Shown here: positions 62,600 through 64,000 of the stretch, in pieces
How the letters are laid out: each line of letters starts with the position of its first letter
How positions within the stretch are numbered: position 1 is the first letter of the stretch
Assembly (NCBI GenBank): GCA_036261625.1
Contig: DATAKL010000019.1
Coordinates: 1-64,000 of the forward strand
DNA: 64,000 nt
Reading direction: 5' to 3'
Origin: JAAXKN01 sp036261625
Lineage (GTDB): Bacteria; Bacteroidota; Ignavibacteria; Ignavibacteriales; SURF-24
The notes under the pieces: generated by a model
Seen by the model: the letters and a program-made list of their open reading frames with translations, nothing else
What the model was told of the DNA's origin: nothing
The model's database searches: none
Program-made: the position numbers and the translations under genes

Positions 62600-63850
62600 T
62601 TAATATTCTTCCAGATAATTGAGATCCTTGTGGTAGGATTCCTCCATAAAGTATAGCGATATGAATGCTATCAGAAGCGACACGGCCCCCACAATCATTG
62701 CGCTATGGATTATGCCGAAATGCCCCTTTAAGGCCGTAAATGAAAGCGTAATCGGAACCGTTGAGCCCCTTACAAAGTTTGGTACCGTAGTTGTAACCGT
62801 GGCGCGCAGGTTAGTTCCGAACTGTTCCGAAGCAATGGTAACGAAAACAGCCCAGTAGCCAATTGAAATTCCTATAAGTAAGCAGAGTGCATAAAAGTAA
62901 GTGGGAGAGGCCCCGTAGGAGAATAGATAAACCCCTACAAGCACCGCTGTTGCAGCAAGGAATGTGTAAACAACTTTTTTCCTGCTTCTTATCATCTGGC
63001 TTCCGAAGCCGCTAATGATATCCCCGAGTACAAGTCCCAGATAAGTAAACATGATAGCGCTGCCGGCTGAAATTGGAGCCGTAATTCCAAGCGTTCTGGC
63101 GAATTCAGGGGAGAAGGTTATAAGCACTCCTACTACAAACCATGTCGGCAGTCCGATCAGTATGCACTGCAGGTACTTGAAGAGTCTTTTTCTTGAGGTG
63201 AACAGGCTTATAAAATCCCCTTTGCGCACATTCATCGACTTAATGGATGAGTACATGCCCGATTCAAACATTTTAATTCTGAGTATAAGGAGCACAAAGC
63301 CGAGGCATCCGCCGACTATGTATGCTGTGCTCCAGGGAAGAAAGTCCCCCACGAGGGCTGCTGTAACTGAACCCATAATGCCCACGGAGGCTACAATTGC
63401 AGTTCCGTAGCCTCTAAGGCGCTGCGGCAGAGTCTCGCTTACGAGTGTCACTGCAGCGCCAAGCTCTCCGGCAAGTCCCACACCGGCTAAGAAACGCATG
63501 AGGGCATAGACATCGGGGGTTTGTGCAAACGCGTTTGCAATGTTTGCAACCGAGTAGAGGAAGATGGAGCCGAAAAGAACGGAAATTCTTCCTTTCTTAT
63601 CCCCTAAAATTCCCCAGATTATGCCTCCAATGAGCATGCCGGCCATCTGCATATTCAGCAGATAGACGCCTGTACTTACCAGGGCATCGCCCGAAACACC
63701 CATCGACCTTAAGGACGGCACTCTTACGATTCCAAAAAGCAGGAGATCATACATGTCAACAAAATACCCCAGAGCAGAAACAAGAATGGTTATATTCAGA
63801 AGAGCTTTTAGATCACCGAGCCTGGAATTACTGACTTTTGAATTATTCAT
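62600..63850 (-). CDS. MFS transporter
   Basis: 416 residues, twelve membrane helices. Loop 2-3 has GDKKGRISVLFGS, the MFS signature between helices 2 and 3, and loop 4 has RFLAGVGLAGELGAAVTLVSE. The MHS/sugar-porter branch is suggested. The substrate is unknown; an organic acid or sugar is possible. AAGGAT lies before the start. It is convergent with the TolC-like gene. Confidence 0.9.
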   Translation of the reverse strand: MNNSKVSNSRLGDLKALLNITILVSALGYFVDMYDLLLFGIVRVPSLRSMGVSGDALVSTGVYLLNMQMAGMLIGGIIWGILGDKKGRISVLFGSIFLYSVANIANAFAQTPDVYALMRFLAGVGLAGELGAAVTLVSETLPQRLRGYGTAIVASVGIMGSVTAALVGDFLPWSTAYIVGGCLGFVLLILRIKMFESGMYSSIKSMNVRKGDFISLFTSRKRLFKYLQCILIGLPTWFVVGVLITFSPEFARTLGITAPISAGSAIMFTYLGLVLGDIISGFGSQMIRSRKKVVYTFLAATAVLVGVYLFSYGASPTYFYALCLLIGISIGYWAVFVTIASEQFGTNLRATVTTTVPNFVRGSTVPITLSFTALKGHFGIIHSAMIVGAVSLLIAFISLYFMEESYHKDLNYLEEY

Positions 63851-64000
63851 TATTATCCTTTCCGGCTAAAAGAACATTAAAAATCATAATAAAGAAAGAT
63901 TTGCAAAAATAATACGTAAGAGAATAAATGGGAAGCATTATTTTTATTATTTTTTGCACTGACTGATATTTAACAAATTGCGTAGTTTCGCCCTGTGGAA

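Overview
The window looks like chromosomal DNA of a free-living, Gram-negative anaerobe or facultative anaerobe of the Ignavibacteria / Bacteroidota-Chlorobiota group. Supporting evidence: a secreted hydrolase ends in a type A type-IX-secretion sorting domain with the QNYPNPFNP motif typical of Ignavibacteria. There is an ExbB-ExbD-ExbD-TonB-PstS-TPR gene run of Bacteroidota type, many signal peptides and lipoprotein boxes, an M49-like peptidase, a GH92 mannosidase, and a single-chain pyruvate:ferredoxin oxidoreductase. No phage, insertion sequence, CRISPR array or rRNA is visible. One tRNA (Leu, CAA) is present. The taxon is inferred, not proven.

Layout. 1-308: three stacked inverted repeats, no gene. 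309-4796 (minus): GH92 glycosidase, YjjX-type NTPase, GNAT acetyltransferase, EamA exporter. 4985-13015 (plus): T9SS-exported esterase, small membrane peptide, six-hairpin glycosidase with a carbohydrate-binding tail, DedA protein, PEGA-repeat protein and an FN3/beta-propeller lipoprotein. 13021-14659 (minus): Nramp-related transporter overlapped by a DUF5335 gene. 15026-19765 (plus): nifJ and a dihydroorotate-dehydrogenase-like gene. 19898-28623 (minus): tRNA-Leu, an amidase/golvesin/FN3 lipoprotein, an M49-like peptidase, a tandem pair of paralogous envelope proteins, and an RNase Z-like hydrolase. 28835-34299: S15-type hydrolase, a 55-residue membrane peptide, a GT-C glycosyltransferase and two short-chain dehydrogenases.

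36504-43673 (plus) is the most distinctive part. It holds a cyanophycin storage-polymer locus: cyanophycinase, a second S51-family protein that has lost its catalytic core by in-frame deletion, an isoaspartyl peptidase, cyanophycin synthetase, and a HAD phosphatase fused to a P-loop ATPase. Together these could make the Asp/Arg polymer, cut it to dipeptides and cleave those to amino acids. The roles of the deleted S51 protein and of the fusion protein are unknown.

43679-48421: thioredoxin-like protein, MmcQ/YjbR protein, CBM20-esterase, small membrane protein, rsmI and a lysine 6-aminotransferase. 48422-49165 is mostly non-coding but carries a small gene interrupted by one in-frame TGA. 49166-54858: a TonB energy-transduction operon. 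55105-56466 (minus): OmpA-domain protein. 56865-62523: tripartite RND efflux system (adaptor, pump, TolC-like channel). 62600-63850 (minus): MFS transporter.

Short tandem repeats of 12, 15 and 16 bp lie at or across the 3' ends of three genes, and several strong palindromes sit between genes. All assignments are from reading motifs; no database search was run.
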